Source: Gordionus sp. m RMFG-2023
Taxonomy: Eukaryota > Nematomorpha > Gordioida > Chordodea > Parachordodidae
Assembly: GCF_954871325.1 (NCBI RefSeq)
Contig: NC_088775.1
Span: 33,643,561-33,707,560, forward strand
Direction of reading: 5' to 3'
DNA length: 64,000 nucleotides
The translations under genes and the position numbers were made by a program. Numbering within the stretch: position 1 is the stretch's first letter; each line of letters opens with the position of its first letter. Under the pieces are notes generated by a model. It searched no databases and was not told where the DNA came from. It saw only the letters and a list, made by a program, of their open reading frames with translations. This document shows, piece after piece, positions 12,601-23,174 of the stretch.

Positions 12601-14147
12601 GGGAATATGAGAGGAGTATACAAAGGAATGCAGGCTTTAATATTGAAAGAGGCTCCAAAAGCCATCTATATTTGGTGCCATGCACATCGGCTAAATTTAG
12701 TAGTTGCTCATGTTTGTGGATGCAAAATTGAAATGAAAAAGGCAATGGGAATATTAAATGAGTTATATAATTTTATGAATGGAGTTAGACGTCAAGGTGT
12801 GTTTGTTAAATATCAAATGAGAAAGTCCAAGAAATCTCTTAAAAGAATTAAAAACACAACAAGGTAAATAAAATATTTTTAATGAAACTTGAAACTTATA
12901 TATTTTCAGAAATTGGTCATTATCCTACAAATCTGTAGAAATCTTTTTAGATGTTTATGAACATATTTTAGCATCATTAGTTGAATTAAAAGATTCTAAT
13001 GACCCAAGCACCTCTTCCATTGCCGATGGGTTATTATCAAGAATTAAAGATGAAAATTTTATATTAAGTCTTTTTATTTTGAAAGAAATATTGAAATGTA
13101 CACATGTGGCTTGTATTTAAATGCAGGCAGTTGGTAATGATTTGGCTTTGGTAACCAAATTAATACAACATACAAAAAATAAATTACAAAAACTAAAAGG
13201 TTAATATTAGTTAATATTTCTATAAATAATTTTAAAATATAGCTAATGGAGACAATATATTTTTAAAATTACATTCCTTATCTAATAGTTTTTTGAAAAA
13301 GAATAATGTAATAACTGATTTGTATAATATGAAATCAATATTCAAATTGGATCAAATTCAATAATTATGTTGAACAAAAAAAAAACAAGTTGAATAAATT
13401 AAAAAAATTTAAATTATTATTTATTATTATAGATATAGAACGGAAATATTTTTCCCTGTTCTAAATGCAATAATTAATCACCTAAATGATCGATTTAATT
13501 ATGATTGTTTAAATTTTTTATCACAGATATCCATTTTTACTCCCGCTGGAATTATGGATAATGAAAAAATAGAAGGATGGCAAATATCCGAAATTTGTAA
13601 TACTTATCAATTGGATGTCCAAAACATTGTTGATGAATATAATGATTTTCGCTCTTTATATTTGGAGTCTCAATCAATCATTTTTTGCGAAGATCTTTTA
13701 AAAGTTAAAAAGAATGACGCGTTATATATTGATGAAAGTAATTTATTGATATTTTATTTGTAATTGTATATAATTAAAGGTATTGCAAACGATCAAATTA
13801 CCAAAGAAAATATCAACAGCGAAATCATGACCAAAATAAAAAAATGGATAAAATTTTCTTTTATATTACCATACCGACTTTTAAATCAATTAAATTCTTA
13901 TTCAAATTTAAATTTATTATATAAATATTTATTAACCCTTCCTACAACTTCCTGTTCAGCCGAAAGAGCCATGAGTAAAGTAAAAATTAACAAAACTCGA
14001 ATGCGGAATAAAATTTCGGACCCATTTTTGGAAAATTTACTGTTAATATCCAGCGAAATGGATGTTTTTGAAAAATTTACAATTGATGATATTATAACAC
14101 AATTTGCTTTAACATCAATAAGGTTATCCAAATTATTAATAAAATAA
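9602..14147 (+). pseudogene. hAT transposase gene with TTF zinc finger, decayed
   Basis: Exon 1 (9602-9862) encodes a Cys/His-rich finger (CNIKNC...HEHYKHKH) and ends ...YFQK at a GT donor. Three copies of a small exon follow (10829-10915, 11105-11191, 11375-11458), then an exon at about 11514-11680 ending GPCQPC...VTNKR, and an exon at 11763-12863. The latter has the TTF zinc finger (NWLSYSTTLDKVFCLYC), the first acidic residue in LDGTYDVS, the second in GQSMDGAGNM, and the hAT signature WCHAHRLNLVV. A 46-nt intron (12864-12909) leads to NWSLSYKS, and the hAT dimerisation domain lies at about 13900-14090 (LPTTSCSAERAMSK). An in-frame TAA lies at 12445-12447 and another at 13118-13120, and the segment between 13200 and 13550 does not read cleanly. 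The open frame is otherwise well kept, so decay is recent. The gene is probably no longer able to make full transposase. Confidence 0.85.
10719..11500 (+). repeat. Threefold tandem repeat carrying one exon each, inside hAT-1
   Basis: Three tandem units of about 270-276 bp each hold a TTTATAG acceptor, an 84-87-nt exon and a following donor. Exon copies are 10829-10915, 11105-11191 and 11375-11458, and each encodes a variant of IEDSQIVLSPHPI followed by a Ser/Glu-rich tail. Exon lengths are multiples of three and phase 0 joins exon 1, so any number of copies could be used. Copies 1 and 2 end GATGAG|GT, while copy 3 ends CATGAG|GC. Confidence 0.85.
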
Positions 14148-14715
14148 TTAATGTATCTTTTTCACAGCGAATATATAGGCTTTTAAATAATGTATATTTA
14201 ATTTAACATTTTATAATTTCAATGCAAAATATACTATAATTCATTTTATTCTAATATTTTATATAATAGCTCTATTTACAATACATGTTTTTAATTATGT
14301 GGAATCAAGCTAAATATACCTCTTTAAATTTATTCGTCTTATATTTTTTACAATATTTTAGATCTTTTCATAGAAATATTAATATGTTATCTCATTTAAT
14401 TCACTTATATATATTTTATGAAAATAAAGTGAATACCAAATTATGAAAAGATTGCATTATTTAAATAAAAGTTCATTATCACTTACAAATTTTTAAATTT
14501 TTTTTCCCTAAATAGGCTTGAAAGATTGTAAATAGAATTATGTTGTAAGGTTATAAATGGTGGCAGATAAGATTTTTTAAATAAAATCACTATACCATCG
14601 TAGGTCTGTAAATTTCGCGGCCGAAGGCCGCAGGATTTTTTTTAGGTGGGTATGGGTAGATTTTGGAGGGGTTTGCCTCCATCAAATTTTCTGCCATGTA
14701 GACGCTGTATGCCTC

Positions 14716-15110
14716 AATATTGTCCTTTTGTTATTATGATTTTTTTTTCGTAAGCGTTTACTAATTATACTAATTATATATTTTTCATTTTATATAACTG
14801 TGTGATGACAGATAAATAGTAAATAATATACATTCTGTTTTTATTTCTATTTTGTCAATTTTACTTTCCTTATATTTTTATCATCGTTATCTCAAATTTT
14901 TAGATTATCGTATAAATTTAAATCTTTCTTTTTTTCTTTATTGAATATTTTTATGCATATATTTTGAAGGTAAGTTATTTGTCTAACATATTTTTATTGT
15001 ATAATATTTTTTGTGCTATTTTTTATATAAAATTTTTTTTTGTTATTTTTAATGGAGGTTTTCAAAATATATTTTTTTAAACCGCTTATTTGGATTATAT
15101 TATCATAATT
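14716..15110. other. AT-rich spacer
   Basis: Lies between hAT-1 and the gag fossil. No gene, terminal repeat or array was recognised. Confidence 0.5.
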
Positions 15111-16180
15111 ATCATATATATGGACGATTATAATGTAATGAGGCAACAAATAAAGAGACCCTGTTTTAGACTTTACTTTAATGGCGACGAAGATATCTCT
15201 TATTATGAATAAAGAAGAAAAATAAACTACTATAATTGTTCAAAGAACATTCTAATTAATAAGAGTTGTTAAATTAATATCTTAAGAAACGAACAATGGT
15301 AATCAAGTAAAAAAAAAATTCGAAGCAATAAATATAACTCAATAAAATTTGATAATTTTGATGAACAGAATAATTTTCCAGACTATATTGAATAAATAAA
15401 TTATGTTTTGAAGACAAGAGGAATATCGATGGATAAGGAAACCAAGAAAAAAATATTATTTGAAAACATGGGGACTAGTCATTAATATATACAGAATTTG
15501 AATGAACTAAATTATGATAAAATAATAGAAATAGGTAAGGCAATTTTTTGACCCAATAACTCTATTTAGTTCTAGAATTAAGTTCATTTGAATAGAAAGA
15601 GGGGAATGCAAAACAGTTGCTGAGTTTTCAGGGCGGTTTAAAATATTGGCACAAGAGGTAAGTTTGATCAGATCTTGATGAGAAATTAAAAGATCAAATG
15701 GGGGCAGGAATAAAAATGGCAGCTTTGGATAAAGATATTCGCACAAAATTTTTAGAAGGAATGAATGACCTGGGAGAAAGGGTGAGCTTTTAACAAGTTT
15801 TAAATGTGGCTTTGGCAACGCAAAGAAAGGAGAATGAAGTTACAAATATGATTGTAAAAAGGGTTAAAAATCTAAAAACAATTAGAGAATAATTAGGGAA
15901 ATCCTTTTAATCAAAAATACCCACATAATTTTAAGGAAAAAGAAAATTATAATTATTACAATTGTAATATTTGAAAAATTTGGAGCCAAAAAATAAAATA
16001 GAAGAAATTAAATTAAATACTAATTCCTTTATTAAATACTATATAAATTAATCAATTATAAATTAACATAAAAGGTAAAAGTAACAAAAAAGAAAAATAT
16101 TAAAAATTAAAAAAATTAATGCAAAAAGTAAAAGTAAAAAAAAAAAAGTAATCCCTTTCTATATAAACCATATTATATGG
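15110..16180 (+). pseudogene. Ty3/gypsy gag fossil
   Basis: Short stretches in the plus direction read like a Ty3/gypsy gag protein: KTVAEFSGRFKILAQE near 15610-15660, and MAALDKDIRTKFLEGMND near 15715-15770. This is the usual order of a capsid-region gag. No LTR, protease or pol part was recognised next to it. It is an old, heavily broken fragment with many breaks. Its gag is of a different type from those of the LTR elements further right. Confidence 0.6.
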
Positions 16181-16189
16181 CAAGTAACA

Positions 16190-16285
16190 ATCTCAGGGGG
16201 CTCAACTAAAAAAAATTTATGGGGGCTTCGCCCCCCATACTCCCAATTTGCAGGCCCCGCTTTTCCCAGCCTTCGGCCGGGTTTT
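16190..16285. repeat. G/C-rich palindromic repeat fragment
   Basis: A short block far more G/C-rich than its surroundings contains hairpin-like words such as GGGGGCTTCGCCCCCC and CAGCCTTCGGCCGG. A similar GCGGCCGAAGGCCGC word occurs at about 14620 inside the right end of hAT-1. It looks like the remains of a MITE end. The flanking stretch to 16877 is A/T-rich without a gene. Confidence 0.4.
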
Positions 16286-16885
16286 AATATATTATACTTT
16301 TTTAAAATTTGCTAACTCTAAACAATTATTCTGAATTTCATATTTTGTCATTTATTATATTTTGCATACAAAATAAACTAATATATAAATAATTAAAACA
16401 ATACAAGACATATCTAAAATAATATTTTTTTAATACAAAATCTATTATTACAGTATAGAATATTTTCGATGGTTGATATAAAAAAAATTTGCGTCTAAAT
16501 AATTACAAATGATAAAAAGGTTAATTAAATCATACATATGCCTCAATTGATAATGGTTTTTAAAAACCACATAAGGCTATATAATTCTTAGTAACTTACA
16601 TTGACAAAAGGTCATGAAACTAATCTCATTTATTATATCTTAAAATAATAGTAGTTTGTAATAATATTTAAAATATATTCGTATTAAAAATTTAACTCAA
16701 AACTGTTTTTCAAAGAAGAAAAAAATAACTTTCCTAAAACACGTAAAAAAGAGAAGAAAAGATATTTAATTTATTTCATCCATTGTGGGATGAATAATAA
16801 AATGTTTAATTATAATAATATTTTAAATAAATAGATGGCATTAAATAGTTGAATGCAAATTATTACTTATATTTATTATCAAAAG

Positions 16886-17310
16886 TAGTGTTGTTAATCG
16901 ACTAAATCTAGTCGACTAACAGACGACTAACTAATTCGACTAAAAACTTTAGCAACTAAATTAGTCTATTAATCGACTAATTTGGTCGACTAAAACGACT
17001 AATATAGTCGACTAAAACGACTAATATAGTCGACTAAAACGACTAATATAGTCGACTAAAACGACTAATATAGTCGACTAAAACGACTAATATAGTCGAC
17101 TAAAACGACTAATATAGTCGACTAAAACGACTAATATAGTCGACTAAAACGACTAATATAGTCGACTAAAACGACTAATATAGTCGACTAAAACGATAAT
17201 ATAATCGACTAAAACGACTAATTTAGTCGACTAAAACGACTAATATAGCCGACTAAAACGACTAATTTATTCGACTAAAAGAACTAATTAAGTCGACTAA
17301 ATTAAGTCGA
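16886..17310 (+). repeat. Left-arm minisatellite, GTCGACTAAAACGACTAA-type units
   Basis: A tandem array of 22-bp units alternating GTCGACTAAAACGACTAA with TATA or TTTA. The left-most 100 bp are degenerate and the centre (about 16985-17190) is nearly perfect. The unit contains the palindrome GTCGAC and inverted GACTAA/TTAGTC words, so each strand is self-complementary. The mirror copy is at 21975-22369. Confidence 0.9.
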
Positions 17311-17329
17311 TCGTTATTTTTGAACTTTA

Positions 17330-18157
17330 TTTAAATTTATTAGGTAAAAATATATGTTGTAAAGATGTAAAAATAAAATTTCAGTGAAGATGTACCATCA
17401 TAGAAAATATTAATTATCAAAATCGTTATTTTTGAAAAGTAAATAGGTAAAAATATATATTGTAAAGATGTTAAAATAAAATTTCAGTGAAGATGTACCA
17501 TAGATAAGTGACAATTGTCAAAATCGCTATTTTTTAACTTTTTTAAATTTTTTTAAAGTAAATAGGTAAAATTATATATTGTAAAGATGTTAAAATAAAA
17601 TTTCAGTGAAGATTTACCATAGAAAAGTGAAATTGTCATAATCGTTATTTTTTAACTTTTTTGAATTTTTTTAAAGTAAATAGGTAAAAATATATATTGT
17701 AAAGATGTTAAAATATAATTTCAGTGAAGATGTACCATAGAAAAGTGACATGTCATAATCGTTATTTTTTAACTTTTGAATTTTTTTAGAGTAAATAGGT
17801 AAAAATATATAAAGATGTTAAAATAAAATTTCAGTGAAGATGTACCATAGAAAAGTGACAATTATCATAATCGCTATTTTTTAACTTTTTTGAATTTTTT
17901 TAAAGTAAATAGGTAAAAATATATATTGTAAATATGTAAAAATATATATTGTAAATATGTAAAAATATATATTGTAAAGATGTTAAAATATATATTGTAA
18001 AGATGTTAAAATAAAATTTCAGTGAATATGTACCATTGAAAAGTGACAATTGTCATAATCGTTATTTTTTAACTTTTTAAATTTTTTTTAAAGTAAATAG
18101 GTAAAAAGTATATATTGTAAAGTTGTTAAAATAAAATTTCAGTGAAGATGTACCATT
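17330..18157 (+). repeat. 119-bp satellite, plus orientation (left arm of foldback 1)
   Basis: About seven monomers of roughly 115-120 bp. Each has a GTGAAGATGTACCATAGAAA box, the TGACAATTGTCATAATCG core (partly eroded here), a T-rich stretch and GTAAATAGGTAAAAATATAT. A short internal expansion of the ATATATTGTAAA word lies near 17930-18000. The array stops abruptly at the degraded transposase. Confidence 0.9.
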
Positions 18158-18992
18158 CCCCGAATACTAAGGTGCCCCCTTGGCCGATTACATAATCCAT
18201 CAAAGAGGAAAAAACAAAAAGGACGATTCAGAATTAAAATCTAAAATTATACAGCTACTAGAACATAATAATGGATTGACGATAAAAAATATAATGGAAA
18301 ATTTACCACCTCATCTCAAAATGAGTGATTCGGGAATATCTAGATACCTTAAATCAATGGGATGGAGAAGGAATAGGGTTGGATAAGAACCCGATAGACG
18401 GAATTCCCCAGATGTTATAAATATTCGTAAAGAATATTGCCTAAATATGATTGAACGTACCATTTCATAATATATTCTATTTAGATGAAACAGGCTTCAA
18501 TTCCCACGTCATTTTCCACTATGGATGGGCACCTCTGGGTAAGAGGCCATCCGTCAAACTCCCTCCTTCAAAGGGGAAAAACGTATCGATGCACCATAGG
18601 AATAAATGGTATTAAAAAACATGATTATAGACGGGGCATTTACATCAATAAAATACAAAACTTACCTGGATAAATTATCATACATTTGCCGTTGAATTCG
18701 CTAATAATAATGTATAATGCGTCCATTTACCGAGCTCACATAATAACAGAAAACTATCAAAATATAGTATATCTTCCACCCTATTCCCCTCAATTAAACC
18801 CCTTGAGAATTTTTTTGGCATTTTGAAAAATCAGTATCGTTCTATATATCCCAAACCCAATAACAGAATTCATATAATTGAGGCTATTACTAACCTATTA
18901 CTTAATTTCACTAATTTCAATTTCACAGCCTTCTATTCACATAAGATACGATATATCGAAGAGGGAATCCGATCTATTCCTTTGAACAATTA
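18158..18992 (+). pseudogene. IS630/Tc1-type transposase relic inside foldback 1
   Basis: Plus-strand blocks align in order with the better copy at 59.4-60.4 kb. There is an N-terminal helix-turn-helix region with IKNIMENLPPHLKMSDSGIS (18180-18386), LDETGFNSHVIFHYGWAP with the first catalytic Asp (about 18480-18540), SKGKNVSM, and a C-terminal block LPPYSPQLNPLE with the catalytic Glu followed by FFGILKNQYRSIYPKPNN (about 18770-18870). The second Asp falls in a damaged zone near 18710. Several frame changes and stops make it inactive. No terminal repeats of its own were found, and its 5' side abuts the satellite. It was probably captured by, or inserted into, the foldback core. Confidence 0.8.
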
Positions 18993-20480
18993 ATTTAATA
19001 AATTATTACACTAGATTATTATATAATATAGATATATTTTTTGCAATACAAATAGAAAAATAAATATTTTTTGATCTTTTATTATGTAAATAAAATATAC
19101 AATAAATAAAGATTTCACAAGTCATTTTCGAAACTTTAATATAAGAAAGGTAAATTTGATAGAAAATAAAATAAACAAAGAAGAAATAAGTTAAAAATGA
19201 TCATATGAAAAAAGTGTTTATAAAAAGTTTCGGGATAATATTATATTTTATTTATTTTGTTATTTTTTTATAATTTTTATTTTTTTAATATTAATTTAAA
19301 TTGTTTATATTTTTAATAATAATTTTTCTCCAAGATAAAAAAAATAAATAACTTAAAATATTTTTATTCTTATAATTATCGTCTAGCTGGCACCAAAGGG
19401 GAGGGGAATAATTTTATTTTTTGGATATAAAATTCATTGTTTTTTATATAATTTTTTTTTTACCAAGACGGGGGGCGGGGGGGGGGGGGGGTATTTTATT
19501 TTTAATTTAAGAAAAGATAGTAATTTTTAAAATATTCTGATATAGTAAAACTAAAAAGATTAATTTTAAGAATGGTATTGTAATTGTAAAATTTTAAATC
19601 ATGATTTAAATCAGAGACTTTTAGAGGTACCATTTGCAAGGTCCTGCCGGGTTTTTTTAAAAAAAATTAGATTTGGGCTGGGTGGGGCCGAATATATTTT
19701 AAGAAAATTCGGGCCGGGTGGGGTGGGCCTTAGAAATTTTTTTTATATAAATTTATCAATTTTATGATTAATTTTTTATGTAAAATATAAATATTTTATT
19801 TATAGAAACTAGGTACCATATAATAAATATGGTTTAATTAGAGAAATTATATAAATCAATTTCTGTATTTAAATTAATTCGAGCTGGGCCGGTAAATTTT
19901 TTTTAAAAAAATTTCGTTCCGTTCAGGGTAAACTTTTTTAAAAATATTTCAGGCGGGCCTGAAAAATTAGACCCGATGCAGATCACTAATTCAAAGCTAT
20001 TATTTGAATATTTTGTCATACAATGTTATAACCTTCTTATAGCAATTATATTGAAGTCAATATAATTGCAAAATATTAGAAGTTATATTACATAATTATA
20101 AAATAGTATAGGGGAGACTAGGGTTAATTAAACCCCGGGGCTTGGAAAACCATTTAATCTCATTTTAAAATTAAATAAACCATAAGGTTAAAATTTTATC
20201 CTAATATAGTTTTCATTAAGAAATGATTGCTAAATTTTTATTTAGTAAAAAAATTTGTGAAATTTTTATAAGATTTTTACATGACAAAATTTTAATTTTT
20301 ATAAATTTTATTAAAAAGTTTATAAACTCTTCTATAAATTGAATAAGTTTTATGACTAGATATTATTTCAATCATGATTTGTCAATTTAGAGCTAGCGAG
20401 GTTAGCGAAACCATACACGTCAATTATGGCAGTTAAATAACGGGCGTGGACCAAAGTGAGCTCGTTTCAGCAAAAAAGTT
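18993..20480. other. Core of foldback 1, non-coding, with a nested G/C-rich MITE
   Basis: No open frame of note. A G-tract lies at about 19460-19490. At about 19610-19995 a G/C-rich repeat has GGGCCGGGTGGGG words near its left end and GGCGGGCCTGAAAAATTAGA near its right end, which looks like a MITE of TIR-only type. At about 20110-20160 a second short G/C-rich word (GGGGAGACTAGGGTTAAT) starts another unassigned stretch. Confidence 0.5.
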
Positions 20481-21975
20481 GAAAAATAAATATTATGACA
20501 ATTGTCATTTTTCTATGGTACATCTTCACTGAAATTTTATTTTAACATTTTTACAATACATATTTTTACCTATTTGTTTTAAAAAAATTAAAAAAGGTTA
20601 AAAAATAACGATTATGACAATTGTCACTCTTCAATGGTACATCTTCACTGAAATATTTTAACTTTTTTACAATATATATTTTTACCTAGTTACTTTAAAA
20701 AAAATTCAAAAAAGTTAAAAAAATAACGATTATGACAATTGTCACTTTTCTATGGTACATCTTCACTGAAATTTTATTTTAACATCTTTACAATATATAT
20801 TCTTACCTATTTACTTTAAAAAAATTCAAAAAGTTTAAAAAATAACGATTATGACAATTGTGACTTTTCTGTGGTATCTTCACTAAAATTTTAACTTAAC
20901 ATGTTTACAATATATATTTTTACCTATTTGCTTTGAAAAATTCAAAAAAGTTCAAAAATAACGATTATGACAATTGTCACTTTTCTATGGTACATCTTCA
21001 CTGAAATTTTATTTTAACATCTTTACCATTTATATTTTTACCTATTTACTTTAAAAAAATTCAAAAAAGTTAAAAAATAACGATTATGACAATTGACACT
21101 TTTCTATGGTACATCTTCACTGAAATTTTATTTTAACATCTTTACAATATATATTTTTACCTATTTACTTTAAAAAAAGTTAAAAAATAACGATTATGAC
21201 AATTGTCACTTTTCTATGGTATATCTTCATTGAAATTTTATTTTAACATCTTTACAATATATATTTTTACCTATTTACTTTAAAAAAAGTTAAAAAATAA
21301 CGATTATGACAATTGTCACTTTTCTATGGTACAACTTCACTGAAATTTTATTTTAACATCTTTATACAATATATATTTTTACCTATTTACTTTAAAAAAA
21401 TTCAAAAAAGTTAAAAAATAACGATTATGACAATCACTTTTTTATGGTATATCTTCACTGAAATTTTATTTTAACATCTTTACAATATATATTTTTACCT
21501 ATTTACTTTAAAAAATTCAAAAAAGTTAAAAAAATAACGATTATGACAATTGTCACTTTTCTATAGTACATCTTCACTGAAATTTTATTTTAACATCTTT
21601 AGAATATATATTTTTACCTATTTACTTTAAAAAAATTTAAAAAAGTTAAAAAATAGCGAATATGACAATTGTCACTTTTCTATGGTACATCTTCACTGAA
21701 ATTTTTTTTAAACATCTTTACAATATATATTTTTACCTATTTACTTTAAAAAAATTCAAAAAAGTTAAAAAATAACGATTATGACAATTGTCACTTTTCT
21801 ATGGTACATCTTCACTGAAATTTTATTTTAACATCTTTACAATATATATTTTTACCTATTTACTTTAAAAAAATTCAAAAAAGTTAAAAAATAACGATTA
21901 TGACAATTGTCACTCTATGGTAAATCTTCACATAAATTTTAACTTAATATGTTTACAATATATATTTTTACCTAT
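20480..21975 (-). repeat. 119-bp satellite, minus orientation (right arm of foldback 1)
   Basis: About 13 monomers in reverse orientation, each with CGATTATGACAATTGTCA, a TTTTCTATGGTACATCTTCA box and ACAATATATATTTTTACCTA. The monomers are the mirror of 17330-18157 but more numerous and better kept. The palindrome TGACAATTGTCA is intact in most. Confidence 0.92.
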
Positions 21976-22369
21976 ATGCTGACTAAATAGATCAACTTAG
22001 TCCACTAAATTAGTCGACTAAAACGACTAATTATTCGACTAAAACGACTAAATTAGTTGTTTTAGTCGACTATATTAGTCTTTTTAGTCGACTATATTAG
22101 TCGTTTTAGTCGACTATATTAGTCGTTTTAGTCGACTAAATTAGTCGTTTTAGTCGACTATATTAGTCGTTTTAGTCGACTATATTAGTCGTTTTAATCA
22201 ACTAAATTAGTCGAATAATTAGTCGTTTTAGTCGACTAAATTAGTAAGTTTTTAGTCGATTTCCATGACTACGACTATTAGTCGATTTCCATGACTACGA
22301 CTATTAGTCGATTTTCATGACTACGACTATTAGTCGTAGTCGAAAAAACTCGACTAATTAACAATACTA
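21975..22369 (-). repeat. Right-arm minisatellite of foldback 1
   Basis: Mirror of the left minisatellite: TTAGTCGTTTTAGTCGAC units, ending in three copies of a GACTATTAGTCGATTTCCAT variant and the terminus AATTAACAATACTA. The 8-bp target duplication follows directly. Confidence 0.9.
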
Positions 22370-22732
22370 ATCAAAAGCATTGATTAGTAAAATTTTAAAA
22401 ATATTAACTGTAATATATTATATAACTGTCAAATACGTCTGCAAAAGTGACATTTTACCTAATATTTTATAAATAATTATATATAATAGAGGATTATAAA
22501 CTATATGTATACACTTTTTATAAATAAATCTCTTATATTTATTTGGATTTGGACCTTGAAAATAATTTTAGAAAGAGACATGATAATTAAATTTAAAAAT
22601 CAATAATATAGTTGATTAGCGATGTTGACTAATTACAATTAAATTTGTTAATTTTCAATTAATAAATGATTATATTAATTTAATTATGATTATATAATAA
22701 TTTAAATAATAAAAGTAGATTCACAATGACTA

Positions 22733-22912
22733 ATGTTGTTAAATGGTTGATTTTTTTCGACCACGACCCCTGTAGAAGTCGTAAAAATTGGCCCAACCCA
22801 GAGCCAGGGTCGAAAAATCGACCACGACCCAGCCCGACCCATTGGGCCTGTTGAGCCTACCCGGGTTGGCATACTGGGTCGGCCTGCTTGGTCGACTTGC
22901 TGGGTCGGCCTT
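22733..22912 (+). repeat. MITE-like repeat, TAATGTTGTTAA start and GGGTCG/CGACCC units
   Basis: It begins TAATGTTGTTAAATGG, close to the start of foldback 1. It continues with CGACC/GGTCG words in both orientations (CGACCACGACC, GGGTCGGCCTGC), which are self-complementary. The repeat at 35778-36095 is a close relative. No right terminus or target duplication could be defined. Open frames across this block are by-products of the repeat. Confidence 0.65.
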
Positions 22913-22939
22913 TAATACTATAGAATGCCGATTAATGTA

Positions 22940-23062
22940 TTTGGAGGGGCAAAAATTGAATTGAGTAGCGGCCATTTTGTGTTTGGAGCTTTTAAGAAAG
23001 GAACGTATGATAATTTCATAAATTTCAGATTTATTTTTATTACACATTATATTTATAATCAT
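22940..23062 (+). repeat. Conserved segment shared with 33840-33965
   Basis: The plus strand here and the minus strand at 33840-33965 share about 110 bp. Both can be read as AKIELSS..VFGAF.K.TYD followed by NFINFRFIFI. I do not recognise a protein family. The similarity may reflect a small dispersed repeat or two copies of a gene piece. A TTTCAG acceptor-like word within it leaves an exon edge possible. Confidence 0.45.
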
Positions 23063-23174
23063 ATTTTTTTACTAGATGAATAAAAAAACATTTTTAGAGC
23101 AAGTAATTTATAGTTATTTAAATATTTTCTGGTCTTTATTAACATTTACAGAGAAAGTAAAGGTGATGTTTAAT

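Larger units (their letters stand above)
9079..14707 (+). mobile_element. hAT transposon 1 (TTF/ZMYM-type), complete ends and 8-bp target duplication
   Basis: The element starts CAGCGTCTACATGG and ends CCATGTAGACGCTG, a 14-bp terminal inverted repeat. It is flanked by a perfect 8-bp duplication TATGCCTC at 9071-9078 and 14708-14715, as expected for hAT. Both subterminal zones are G-rich: the left one repeats a TTTGGGGGTAGG-like word about four times within 9079-9240, and the right one holds GGTGGGTATGGGTAG and GGAGGGG. The interior encodes a multi-exon transposase on the plus strand. Intact ends and target site imply a recent insertion, although the coding region has several stops. Confidence 0.92.
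16886..22369. mobile_element. Foldback element 1 with hAT-type ends and inverted satellite arms
   Basis: The left end reads TAGTGTTGTTAATCGACTA, and the right end reversed reads TAGTATTGTTAATTAGTCGA. Both are flanked by the perfect 8-bp duplication ATCAAAAG (16878-16885 and 22370-22377). An 8-bp duplication with a YARNG terminus fits the hAT superfamily. Each arm is layered: an outer minisatellite of GTCGACTAAAACGACTAA-type units, then an inner array of about 119-bp monomers. The whole order is mirrored on the other side of a 2.3-kb core (about 18160-20480). The core carries a degraded IS630/Tc1-type transposase but no hAT transposase, so the element is non-autonomous. Arms of 1.3 and 1.9 kb could fold into a large imperfect hairpin. 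Confidence 0.85.

Noticed and set aside
9079-14707. A Polinton or other capsid-bearing element, considered because of the size
   Set aside because: Only 14-bp ends, an 8-bp duplication and a hAT transposase are present. No polymerase, integrase or capsid words are seen.
16985-17200. Telomere-like or centromere-box array
   Set aside because: The unit is not telomere-like, it is bounded by an 8-bp target duplication and has a mirrored partner, so a mobile-element arm explains it better.
22739-23062. Minus-strand 107-codon frame ending DFYRGRGRKKSTI
   Set aside because: It crosses from the shared segment into the MITE and has no consistent relative in the 35.8-kb copy.
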